Assembly (NCBI GenBank): GCA_009930155.1
Contig: RZYX01000056.1
Coordinates: forward strand, 1 to 11,341
DNA from: Clostridia bacterium
Lineage (GTDB): Bacteria; Bacillota_A; Clostridia; Oscillospirales; Acutalibacteraceae
Reading direction: 5' to 3'
Length of the DNA: 11,341 bases
The notes beneath the pieces were generated by a model, which was given only the letters and a program-made list of their open reading frames with translations, was not told the DNA's origin and ran no database searches. Positions 1 through 7,024 of this stretch are shown piece by piece; position 1 is the first letter of the stretch; each line of letters begins with the position of its first letter. A program made the position numbers and the translations under genes.

Positions 1-1006
1 GGTTAAGAACATTTTGACCATAACTTGTGCGGTATTTAAGTCTTCCAATCAATTTTATGATTTCAGGATGAATACCGTTTACGCCTGCATCTATAACTGC
101 TCTTTCACCAACCTGTTTGATAGTTGTTTCAACTTCTTTACGAGATTTCTCAACTGTCTCTTCAATACGGGCTGGATGAATTCTACCGTCTGCTATAAGC
201 TTTTCAAGTGTCAGTCTTGCAATTTCCCTGCGAACAGGATCAAAACTTGAAAGTGTTATAGCCTCAGGTGTGTCATCAATAATTAAATCAACACCTGTAA
301 TTGTCTCGAGTGTTCTAATATTTCTTCCTTCACGACCGATTATACGGCCTTTCATCTCGTCATTAGGCAAAGCTACAACGGATACAGTTGCCTCAGCTGC
401 ATGGTCTGCAGCACAACGCTGAATAGCTGTTGCAACAATTTCCCTTGCCATTGTGTCTGCTTCGTCCTTTGTTCTTTGTTCAAAATCAAGTATTTTAATA
501 GCTTTATCGTGAACTAGGTCGTCTTCAAGGTTTTTGAGCAAATAATCCTTTGCCTGCTCCTTTGTGTAACCTGAGATACGCTCAAGCATTTCAAACTGGC
601 TCTTTTTGATACTTTCAATCTCTAAAAGGCGAGATTCAGCATCTTTAAGTTTTTTATTAAGCTCTTCATCTTTGTGTTCAAGAGTGTCCACCTTTTTGTC
701 AAGACTCTCTTCCTTCTGGATAATTCTGCGTTCTTGTCTTTGTACTTCACTTCTGCGTTCACGAAGTTCTCTGTCAACTTCAGTACGCTGCTTATGAATT
801 TCATCTTTAGCTTCTAAAATCGCTTCTTTTTTCTTCTGCTCAGCCTGTGTAACAGCCTGATTTACAAGTCTTGTTGCTTCCTGTGTTGCGGAGCCTATAG
901 CAGCTTCTGCAACATTTTTTCTATGTATTCCGCCAGTTATAAATCCAACGATTCCGAAAGCAACAGCGGTAACGATTATAAAAATTATTGCTGTATAAAT
1001 TTCCAA
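1..1006 (-). CDS. rny: Ribonuclease Y, N-terminal part (runs off the left edge)
   Basis: RNase Y is a membrane-anchored endoribonuclease that starts mRNA decay in Bacillota. About 335 codons are visible. Residues ~4-25 form one hydrophobic membrane anchor. Residues ~27-150 are a charged Lys/Glu/Arg/Gln-rich coiled coil containing [16 protein letters not shown]-binding domain follows, with [12 protein letters not shown] at about 220-231 and [20 protein letters not shown] after it, both hallmark RNase Y sequences. The frame leaves the window at YGQNVLN, just before the expected HS motif that begins the HD phosphohydrolase domain, so the catalytic part is not seen. I place the start at TTG 1006-1004, after AAGGAGGT (about 11 bases away) and directly before the membrane anchor; no better in-frame start is visible upstream. 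The gene is divergent from thrS and has its own likely promoter. Identity is secure; the TTG start is likely. Confidence 0.96.
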   Translation of the reverse strand, partial: MEIYTAIIFIIVTAVAFGIVGFITGGIHRKNVAEAAIGSATQEATRLVNQAVTQAEQKKKEAILEAKDEIHKQRTEVDRELRERRSEVQRQERRIIQKEESLDKKVDTLEHKDEELNKKLKDAESRLLEIESIKKSQFEMLERISGYTKEQAKDYLLKNLEDDLVHDKAIKILDFEQRTKDEADTMAREIVATAIQRCAADHAAEATVSVVALPNDEMKGRIIGREGRNIRTLETITGVDLIIDDTPEAITLSSFDPVRREIARLTLEKLIADGRIHPARIEETVEKSRKEVETTIKQVGERAVIDAGVNGIHPEIIKLIGRLKYRTSYGQNVLN

Positions 1007-1124
1007 GTGAAAGTAGCACCTCCTTATTTTTTTGTTTGTAAATTAAAAAGTCAATTTTTATTATGGGCAAATTGCATGTCCAACAATGTATACCAAACCA
1101 AATAATATATACATTATCTTAAAC

Positions 1125-1154
1125 ATTTTATCTCATAAACCTTACTTATGTCAA
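1125..1154 (-). promoter_or_regulatory. Probable sigma-A promoter for rny
   Basis: On the minus strand a perfect -35 TTGACA (1154-1149) is followed after 18 bases by TAAAAT (1130-1125), five of six matches to TATAAT. Transcription would start near 1118, giving a 5' leader of about 110 bases before the TTG start of rny. A 7-bp inverted repeat (TTATATG 1160-1166, CATATAA 1175-1181) lies just upstream of the -35, but in such AT-rich DNA it may be chance. This is prediction from sequence only. Confidence 0.6.
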
Positions 1155-1237
1155 GTTATTTATATGTAGTTGTCCATATAACAAACATTACCAACATTTT
1201 ATTACATTATATTGGCTATATCACAACTGCCTAATCA

Positions 1238-1266
1238 TTGACAACCACTGTTCATAGTGGTAATAT
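1238..1266 (+). promoter_or_regulatory. Probable sigma-A promoter for thrS
   Basis: A perfect -35 TTGACA (1238-1243), exactly 17 bases of spacer, and TAATAT (1261-1266) as the -10, preceded by TGG (an extended -10, TGn). The predicted transcript starts near 1272-1274 and has a leader of only about 23 bases, ending in the AGGGGTGG ribosome binding site (1281-1288). That is too short for the T-box leader that often controls thrS in Bacillota, so control, if any, should act on initiation. A perfect inverted repeat sits inside the spacer (separate entry). Confidence 0.7.
1244..1261. repeat. Perfect inverted repeat inside the thrS promoter spacer (possible operator)
   Basis: The arms ACCACT (1244-1249) and AGTGGT (1256-1261) are exact reverse complements separated by GTTCAT. 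The element fills the 17-base spacer and touches the first base of the -10. A protein bound here would block RNA polymerase, so a repressor operator is a reasonable inference. I do not recognise the site as that of a known regulator, and 6-bp arms can arise by chance. Confidence 0.45.
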
Positions 1267-1295
1267 GTTTCCCATAAAGAAGGGGTGGTTATATT

Positions 1296-3242
1296 ATGAT
1301 TAAAATTACACTTAAAGGTGGCATTGTTAAGGAATTTGAAAGTGGTACAACTGCTGCTGATGTTGCAAAAAGCTTAGGCATGGGTCTTTATAAAGCGGCT
1401 TGTGCATGCAAAATCAACGGCGAAGTTGCAGACTTGCGAACACCACTGACCAAAGATTGTGAACTTGCTATTCTCACATTTGATGATGAAGACGGCAAGC
1501 GTGCTTTTTGGCATACCACATCACACATTTTGGCTCAAGCCGTGAAGCGTCTTTTTCCAAATACATTGCTTGCTATTGGTCCATCCATAAACAACGGATT
1601 TTATTATGACTTTGACTGCGACACCTCCTTCACCCCAGAAACATTAAAAAAGATTGAAGCAGAGATGAAAAAAATCGTTAAAGAGAATCTTGAGCTTGAA
1701 CGCTTTGAGCTTCCTTCAAACGATGCAATAGAATTGATGAACAATAAAAACGAGCCATATAAAGTGGAGCTAATAAAAGAACATGCGGGCAATGGTGAAA
1801 ATATTGTATTCTACCGTCAAGGTGAGTTCGATGAGCTTTGTGCAGGCCCTCATATTCTTGACACAGGTCGTGTAAAGGCCTTTGCCCTTACAGCTTGTAC
1901 TGGTGCCTACTGGCGTGGAGATGCAAACAACAAGATGCTTCAGCGTATTTACGGCACAGCATTCCCAAAGCAATCCGAGCTTGACACATATCTTGCCGCT
2001 GTTGAAGAAGCAAAAAAGCGTGACCACAACATTATTGGTCGTGACCTTAAATATTTCACAACCTCTGAGCTTATTGGCCAAGGACTTCCGCTACTTATGC
2101 CAAAAGGTGCAAAGCTTTTCCAAATCCTAAACCGCTATGTTCAAGATTTAGAAGAGTATGAGTATGGTTATTCTATGACACGCACTCCGCTTATGGCAAA
2201 ATCAGACCTTTATAAAATCTCTGGTCACTGGGACCATTACCGTGACGGTATGTTTGTTCTTGGCGATGAAGAAGTAGACAAAGAGGTATATGCCCTTCGT
2301 CCTATGACTTGCCCGTTCCAATATCAGATTTATCTTAACGAAATGCGATCATACCGTGATTTGCCAATAAGATACGGCGAAACATCTACTATTTTCCGCA
2401 ACGAAGCGTCTGGTGAAATGCACGGCCTTATCCGTGTTCGCCAATTTACAATTACTGAAGGACATGTCATTATTCTCCCTGAGCAACTTGAGGAAGAATT
2501 CAGTAAGTGCGTTGAACTTATCAAGCGAATCATGACAGATTTAGGACTTATCGGCGACTTATCTTATCGCCTCTCAAAATGGGACCCTAAAGATACACAA
2601 AAATATATTGGCACTCCCGAAATGTGGGACGAGTCTGAAGGTCTTATGAGAAAGATCTTAGACCACATGGAAATAGACTATGTAGAAGCAGTCGGTGAAG
2701 CCGCATTCTATGGTCCAAAGCTTGATGTTCAAATTAAGAATGTTCACGGCAAAGAAGATACTCTTTGCACTGTTCAAATCGACCTTATGCTTGCACGCCA
2801 ATTTGATATGACTTATGTTGCAGCTGATGGCAGCAAACAGTATCCATATATTATCCACAGAACATCACTTGGCTGCTACGAGCGTACAATCGCTTTACTT
2901 ATTGAAAAGTATGCTGGTGCACTTCCACTTTGGCTTTCTCCAGAGCAAGTTCGTATTCTTCCTATCTCTGACCAATTTAAAGATAAGGCAGAAGAAATAA
3001 AATCTGCTCTTGCAAAGCAAGGTATTAGGATTGCAACAGATTATAGAAGTGAAAAAATCGGTTACAAAATCCGTGAAGCACAACTTGAAAAAGTTCCATA
3101 CATGATTTTGCTTGGTGCAAAAGAAGTTGAAGATGGCACAGTATCCGTTCGTAAGCGTGGCGAAGGTGACATTGGTGCAATGCCTGTTGACGAATTTATT
3201 CAGTCTGTAAAAAGCGGTAACGATTTAAAAGAAATCTGGTAA
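1296..3242 (+). CDS. thrS: Threonyl-tRNA synthetase
   Basis: Class II aminoacyl-tRNA synthetase that charges tRNA-Thr with threonine in the cytoplasm. At 648 residues it has the full family length. Domains in order: TGS (about 1-62); the second additional domain that edits mischarged Ser-tRNA-Thr, with H73, H77 (HTTSH), C182 and H186 (CAGPH); the class II catalytic core (about 245-540); and the anticodon-binding domain (about 545-640). The core shows the zinc ligands C339 (RPMTCPF), H390 (TEGH) and H521 (IIHRTS), motif 2 around 363-383 (FRNEASGEMHGLIRVRQF) and motif 3 around 525-537 (LGCYERTIALLIE). ATG 1296 follows AGGGGTGG by seven bases. The gene has its own promoter and terminator and appears monocistronic. 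No T-box is present. All expected catalytic, zinc and editing residues are there, so it should be functional. Confidence 0.98.
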   Translation: MIKITLKGGIVKEFESGTTAADVAKSLGMGLYKAACACKINGEVADLRTPLTKDCELAILTFDDEDGKRAFWHTTSHILAQAVKRLFPNTLLAIGPSINNGFYYDFDCDTSFTPETLKKIEAEMKKIVKENLELERFELPSNDAIELMNNKNEPYKVELIKEHAGNGENIVFYRQGEFDELCAGPHILDTGRVKAFALTACTGAYWRGDANNKMLQRIYGTAFPKQSELDTYLAAVEEAKKRDHNIIGRDLKYFTTSELIGQGLPLLMPKGAKLFQILNRYVQDLEEYEYGYSMTRTPLMAKSDLYKISGHWDHYRDGMFVLGDEEVDKEVYALRPMTCPFQYQIYLNEMRSYRDLPIRYGETSTIFRNEASGEMHGLIRVRQFTITEGHVIILPEQLEEEFSKCVELIKRIMTDLGLIGDLSYRLSKWDPKDTQKYIGTPEMWDESEGLMRKILDHMEIDYVEAVGEAAFYGPKLDVQIKNVHGKEDTLCTVQIDLMLARQFDMTYVAADGSKQYPYIIHRTSLGCYERTIALLIEKYAGALPLWLSPEQVRILPISDQFKDKAEEIKSALAKQGIRIATDYRSEKIGYKIREAQLEKVPYMILLGAKEVEDGTVSVRKRGEGDIGAMPVDEFIQSVKSGNDLKEIW

Positions 3243-3280
3243 AATAAAGCTCTATTTTTATAACACAAAATAAGAATTTT

Positions 3281-3315
3281 AAAAGCCCCGACCATTTGTC
3301 GAGGCTTTTTGTTTT
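3281..3315. terminator. Rho-independent terminator between thrS and fetB, probably bidirectional
   Basis: Arms AAAAGCCCCGAC (3281-3292) and GTCGAGGCTTTT (3298-3309) pair over 12 positions with one C-A mismatch around a 5-base loop, followed by a T-rich tail on the plus strand. On the minus strand the same hairpin ends in TTTTAAAATT. It lies 38 bases after the thrS stop and 16 bases after the fetB stop, so it can end both convergent units. Confidence 0.88.
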
Positions 3316-3331
3316 ATGATTATAATTTTTA

Positions 3332-4105
3332 TTAAAGCTTAATTTGATTCTTATCGTTATACATGGTCTTATATCCAAGATAGAGTGAACCAAAAACCGA
3401 TAAACAAACAACAGTGCAAACTGAAATCATTATAGAAATCTGATAAAGAATGGCAGTTTTTGGAAGAGTTCCTGAAAGCATTTGTCCTGTCATCATTCCT
3501 GGCAAAGATACAATTCCCATTCCAATCATTGAATTTAGTGTTGGCAGTAATGCGGTTTCAAGTGCTTGATTTACAAAAGGAAGCAAAATTTTCTGTGGCG
3601 TTACGCCAATATTAAGAAGGGCATCAATTTTGCCTTTTTGCCCGCTAAAGCTCTCTTTAAATGTTTTTATCCCAAGGGTTGCTCCATTCATTGCATTGCC
3701 CATAATCATCCCACTTATAGGTATCACATATTGAGGGTTAAATATACTTTCTCCAACAACAATGCAAATAAAAAACGAAATAATACAAAGCCCTGAAAGT
3801 GATAATGAAAATGCGATAGCTATTTTAAATTTCTTATTTATTTCTTTATTTTTAGAAATCACTCGATGAATAGCAAAAGTAGTCATTACCGCAACATAAA
3901 TCACTGTAAATATAGGGTGCGGGTTTTCAAAAATATATGTAAGAATAAGCCCTGCAATTACAAGTTGCAAAGTCATTCTCACACTTGCTACAGCCAATAA
4001 CTTTGTCTGATTTATTTTACATTTTTTCATTACTGCAAGCACAATAACAAGCAATAAATACGCAAGGGCAAATTGCCAAATCTGTATTTCTACTATATCT
4101 TTCAA
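3332..4105 (-). CDS. fetB: FetB-type ABC exporter permease (UPF0014 family)
   Basis: Integral membrane subunit of the FetAB (YbbL/YbbM) ABC transporter, known in E. coli as an iron exporter that helps tolerate excess iron and oxidative stress. The 257 residues match the family length (about 260). Hydrophobic segments fall near 7-25, 36-58, 63-80, 94-117, 185-210 and 217-245, consistent with about six or seven helices. Family hallmarks are YVIPISGMIMGNAMNG (126-141) and LLPTLNSMIGMGIVSLPGMM (187-205), then TGQMLSG. The start is TTG 4105-4103, overlapping the fetA stop in TTGA, so translation is probably coupled; GAGGG just upstream may serve as ribosome binding site. The ion carried cannot be read from sequence; iron is inferred from the E. 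coli pair. Confidence 0.9.
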   Translation of the reverse strand: MKDIVEIQIWQFALAYLLLVIVLAVMKKCKINQTKLLAVASVRMTLQLVIAGLILTYIFENPHPIFTVIYVAVMTTFAIHRVISKNKEINKKFKIAIAFSLSLSGLCIISFFICIVVGESIFNPQYVIPISGMIMGNAMNGATLGIKTFKESFSGQKGKIDALLNIGVTPQKILLPFVNQALETALLPTLNSMIGMGIVSLPGMMTGQMLSGTLPKTAILYQISIMISVCTVVCLSVFGSLYLGYKTMYNDKNQIKL

Positions 4106-4734
4106 TCCGCATCCCTCTTTTCAAGCTTAATAATTCTATCCGCAAATATATCTGCCAAACTTTTATCATGACTTATTACGATAAGGGTAATGTCATTTTT
4201 AAAACAAAAGTCTTTTATGCTTTCAAAAAATCTATTTGCCGTTGCTCCATCAAGAGCAGAAGTTGGCTCATCAAGCATCAATACTTTAGGCATAAACGAA
4301 AGACAAATTGCAATAAACACTCTTTGGCGTTCACCGCCAGACATAGTTTCACACTTTGTTGACAAATCAAAATCAGCCGAACACATAGAAAGATACTTAA
4401 TCTTATCATCAGTAGACAATACGGGCAAATCTCTGTACATATAATACTGATTAAAATTCTCCTCAATTGTACCATCAAAAAGAAAAACTGTTTGAGAAAC
4501 AAGCATAATTTCTTTGCGAAGCTCAACGCTATCAATAGAATCTATAGCCCTGCTATTATATGTAATTTCACCTTGTTTTGGAGATTCTGTGACATTAAAC
4601 AGCTTAAGCAAAGTGCTTTTCCCACAACCGCTTTGACCACAAATAAAAGTTGCTTTATTTCTCTCAATCTCAATTGTGGGATAACTAATAATATCTTTAA
4701 AATTTAAATTGGTTGCACTTAAAATAACATCCAT
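4102..4734 (-). CDS. fetA: FetA-type ABC transporter ATP-binding protein
   Basis: Cytoplasmic ATPase expected to dimerise and power the FetB permease encoded directly downstream. In 210 residues it has Walker A GQSGCGKST (33-41), Q-loop Q81, the ABC signature as MSGGERQ (131-137; Met instead of the usual Leu), Walker B VLMLDEP (151-157) with catalytic E156, a D-loop (SALD) and the switch histidine H189 (VISHD). This is a complete ABC core with little extra sequence. ATG 4734 follows GAGGTG by about seven bases. It shares four bases with fetB. Taken alone it could be any small ABC ATPase; the UPF0014 partner makes FetA the best name. A palindrome overlapping the likely promoter suggests transcriptional control. 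Confidence 0.9.
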   Translation of the reverse strand: MDVILSATNLNFKDIISYPTIEIERNKATFICGQSGCGKSTLLKLFNVTESPKQGEITYNSRAIDSIDSVELRKEIMLVSQTVFLFDGTIEENFNQYYMYRDLPVLSTDDKIKYLSMCSADFDLSTKCETMSGGERQRVFIAICLSFMPKVLMLDEPTSALDGATANRFFESIKDFCFKNDITLIVISHDKSLADIFADRIIKLEKRDAD

Positions 4735-4776
4735 AATATTTCACCTCTTAAATTTTCTATATAAATTCATTTGCTT

Positions 4777-4808
4777 ATTATAAAATTATGATATCGACAA
4801 TATATCAT
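4777..4808 (-). promoter_or_regulatory. Candidate fetAB promoter with a 7-7-7 inverted repeat
   Basis: On the minus strand a perfect TATAAT (4782-4777) lies 42 bases before the fetA start. The expected -35 position is not a good match, although TTGTCG (4800-4795) is nearby at non-ideal spacing. The arms ATGATAT (4788-4794) and ATATCAT (4802-4808) are exact reverse complements around seven bases and cover the -35 region. This is how repressor operators, or activator sites compensating for a weak -35, are often placed. It does not closely match the Fur 7-1-7 site. Regulator unknown. Confidence 0.45.
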
Positions 4809-4854
4809 AGCAACAACGCAAATGCAATTGTGTTTTAATTTTATTAATTCACAC

Positions 4855-4893
4855 AATATAAAACAGAGCCTATTTAAAGCTCTGTTTTATATT
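4855..4893 (-). terminator. Terminator of the regulator-kinase-htrA-DUF1287 operon
   Basis: A perfect 15-bp inverted repeat (4855-4869 and 4879-4893, core AAAACAGAGC / GCTCTGTTTT) with a 9-base loop lies 14 bases after the stop of the DUF1287 gene. In the minus direction the stem ends in TTTTATATT. The GC-containing core and flanking A/T runs are typical of a Rho-independent terminator. It also separates this operon from the fetAB promoter. Confidence 0.88.
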
Positions 4894-4907
4894 AACATAT
4901 TATTTTA

Positions 4908-5594
4908 TTACTTAGTCCATCTATAATGTCCAACTATATTTTGTCGAGTCAAAGCATCCTCTTCTAGTATTGGTTGACCACCATGATGAATAATATATGC
5001 TTGCCCTTTTGAGTTCCTTTTGTCTGAAACAATTGCAATATGTTTGGAATAAATCACAATATCCCCTGGTTGCCATTGTTCAATTTCATCAGGGTCAAGA
5101 GTCAAGGACTGTGCATTTCTTGCAAAAAATATCTTCAAATTCTTTACACGCCTAAAATCTATATTCGGGTCTGGAGTATCAATTGTTGTATAGGCTTCAA
5201 GATTTTCAGAAATATCTTTATCAACCAAATCTTTAAATGAATACCCTGCATTTTTAAAACTTTTCCATATTACATCTGTGCAAACACCAATGCCTTCAGG
5301 CGGGTACCCACCCTCATGATAACTTCCATCATACTTAGGCTTTGTTTTTATATATTCTCTTGCACCTTCCATTATATCACGGTAATCATCAATACCATCA
5401 CCATCATAATCACAATCACTAACCAATGTTTTTATTTTAAAATCATTAGCAGTATAACTCTTTCCAGGAATTAAATTCCAGAAATACGCCATATACAAAC
5501 CAAAAGCAACTATGCAAAAAATTACTATAACTATAATAATTTTAAAACGCTTTTTAGGGTTTTTAATCTTATCTTTAACCAAGTTGCACCCCAC
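4908..5594 (-). CDS. Membrane-anchored DUF1287 protein (NlpC/P60-like cysteine hydrolase family)
   Basis: A 228-residue protein with a basic N-terminus and one membrane segment (about 18-37), placing the rest outside the membrane. The body matches DUF1287: YHEGGYPPEGIGVCTDVIW (92-110), PDPNIDFRRVKNLKIFFAR (141-159), WQPGDIVIY (174-182) and KHIAIVSD (184-191). C105 and H185 fit the Cys-His pair of the NlpC/P60 fold, so it may cut or modify cell-wall peptides or a related amide; the true substrate is unknown. Residues 62-73 form an EF-hand-like calcium loop (D-Y-D-G-D-G...D). The long frame begins at GTG 5594 with no clear ribosome binding site; TTG 5582-5580 (protein beginning MVKDKI) follows GGGGTG and may be the real start. 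It is last in the operon, 40 bases after htrA and just before a terminator. Family assignment is firm, function inferred. Confidence 0.87.
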   Translation of the reverse strand: MGCNLVKDKIKNPKKRFKIIIVIVIFCIVAFGLYMAYFWNLIPGKSYTANDFKIKTLVSDCDYDGDGIDDYRDIMEGAREYIKTKPKYDGSYHEGGYPPEGIGVCTDVIWKSFKNAGYSFKDLVDKDISENLEAYTTIDTPDPNIDFRRVKNLKIFFARNAQSLTLDPDEIEQWQPGDIVIYSKHIAIVSDKRNSKGQAYIIHHGGQPILEEDALTRQNIVGHYRWTK

Positions 5595-5634
5595 TTTAAA
5601 ATTTTTATATTTTATATTTTTTATTGATATTATT

Positions 5635-7011
5635 TTATTGTGCTTCTACTGAGCCTTTATCCTCAATCAACTTAACTTTAATATCAAACTGATTTAGGCT
5701 ATAGTCCTCATTAACATGGCAAATAGAAAGAGTTAATGTATCCCCTACTTTGCCTTCTTCTATAGCATCTAACAAAACATCTGGATTGTCCAGTTTTTTG
5801 CCATTAACAGCAGTAATAAGGTCTCCAATCTTTGCCTGTGTCCCTACAATGCTACTATCTTGATCAATGCTTGCTATAACAATAGAGCCATTTGGCAAGC
5901 CCTTCATTTGAACAATCATGCTGTAGGTCTGGCTATAGCTTACTACACTATAGGTTATACCAAGCTTTGGTCTGTTTGGAACATATCCGCTTGCAATAAT
6001 ATCCTCAATAACATCCTTTGCAACAGTTATTGGAATTGCAAAACCCATTCCTTCATACTCTGTGTCTGCAATTTTAGATGAATTAATGCCGATTACTTGA
6101 CCATATTCATTAACTAATGCTCCACCAGAATTACCGGGGTTAATTGCTGCATCATGTTGAATACAAGACATTGAATAGCCATTTTCTCCTGCTGATGTTA
6201 ACCTATCAATTGCAGATATAACGCCAGATGTGAAAGAGCCATAAAAAGCTGTTCCGCCAGGATTTCCGATTGCATAGACTTGCTGTCCAACCAGTAAATT
6301 TGATGAGTCGCCAAACTCTGCCGCTGTAAATCCAGTTTTAGATACTCTAAGAACACCAACATCTGTCCTGCTGTCAAACCCTACAATATCAGCATCATGC
6401 TGTGTTCCATCACTTGTTTGAATTCTAACACTTGTGCCTGCAGTGTTTATAATGTGTGCACAAGTAATTATATATGTGTTTTTCTTATCTTTATCCTCGC
6501 CCATTACTATTCCAGAGCCCTCTCCAATAAGCTGACTGTTTTGATATGACAAAACAGCAATAACTGAGCTTGAAGCCTTTTTAGCTACTTCAATACTTGA
6601 AAGAGCACCTGATTCCGATTCTTCAGCATCATCGACTGACGGAGTAGGTTTAATATCAACTGATGGTGCACCATCCTTGTTTTCTGTTGCTGAACTAGTT
6701 GTTGTTTGCTTGTTTTCATTATTATCATTAACATCAGCAAAAGCTATTGAAACGACAATTACGCAAACCACAACAATTGCAAAAAGTAAACTCAGGAACA
6801 CACGCAAACCATTTTTATTATCCTTATCTTTTTTTGGTGGAGTTGGAGGTGAAGAAAACGAGCTACCATTAAAATTATCGCCACTCATATTTCCATAATA
6901 ACCTTGATTATTGTCTTGTTTATTATCCTCATTACCCAATATATTATTGGTATTTGAATTGTCCTGATTGCTAGATTTATTCTGCTTGTTTTTATTGTTA
7001 TTCCATTTCAT
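5635..7011 (-). CDS. htrA: Membrane-anchored HtrA/DegP-type serine protease with PDZ domain
   Basis: S1C-family protease expected to degrade misfolded proteins at the outer face of the membrane. Domains (458 residues): a cytoplasmic tail very rich in Asn, Lys and Gln (1-68), one membrane segment (about 69-91), an acidic Ser/Thr linker (92-137), a trypsin-like domain (about 138-345) and one PDZ domain (about 348-447). The triad is H186 (TCAHII), D217 (SRTDVGVL) and S295 (NPGNSGGAL). I chose ATG 7011-7009 because AAGGGG lies just upstream and the gap to the kinase gene is 13 bases. An earlier in-frame ATG at 7074 would overlap the kinase gene by 50 bases and adds 21 residues that do not look like the family. 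C184, two residues before the catalytic His, and C283 are unusual positions for cysteine here. In Bacillus the two-component system CssRS controls htrA, which fits this neighbourhood. Confidence 0.93.
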   Translation of the reverse strand: MKWNNNKNKQNKSSNQDNSNTNNILGNEDNKQDNNQGYYGNMSGDNFNGSSFSSPPTPPKKDKDNKNGLRVFLSLLFAIVVVCVIVVSIAFADVNDNNENKQTTTSSATENKDGAPSVDIKPTPSVDDAEESESGALSSIEVAKKASSSVIAVLSYQNSQLIGEGSGIVMGEDKDKKNTYIITCAHIINTAGTSVRIQTSDGTQHDADIVGFDSRTDVGVLRVSKTGFTAAEFGDSSNLLVGQQVYAIGNPGGTAFYGSFTSGVISAIDRLTSAGENGYSMSCIQHDAAINPGNSGGALVNEYGQVIGINSSKIADTEYEGMGFAIPITVAKDVIEDIIASGYVPNRPKLGITYSVVSYSQTYSMIVQMKGLPNGSIVIASIDQDSSIVGTQAKIGDLITAVNGKKLDNPDVLLDAIEEGKVGDTLTLSICHVNEDYSLNQFDIKVKLIEDKGSVEAQ

Positions 7012-7024
7012 ACTAAGACCCCTT

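Noticed and set aside
1160..1181. TTATATG/CATATAA inverted repeat upstream of the rny -35
   Set aside because: Pure AT arms in AT-rich DNA and an 8-base loop; too likely by chance to call an operator.
1281..1290. AGGGGTGGTT upstream of thrS resembles the start of the T-box sequence AGGGTGGNACCGCG
   Set aside because: It lacks the ACCGCG part, no specifier stem or terminator/antiterminator pair is present, and its position seven bases before ATG makes it the ribosome binding site.
1770..2081. 103-residue minus-strand open frame inside thrS
   Set aside because: Opposes the conserved editing domain of thrS; no ribosome binding site or family signal noticed.
3196..3411. 71-residue minus-strand open frame spanning the thrS end, terminator and fetB end
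   Set aside because: It crosses a strong terminator hairpin and overlaps two real genes in other frames.
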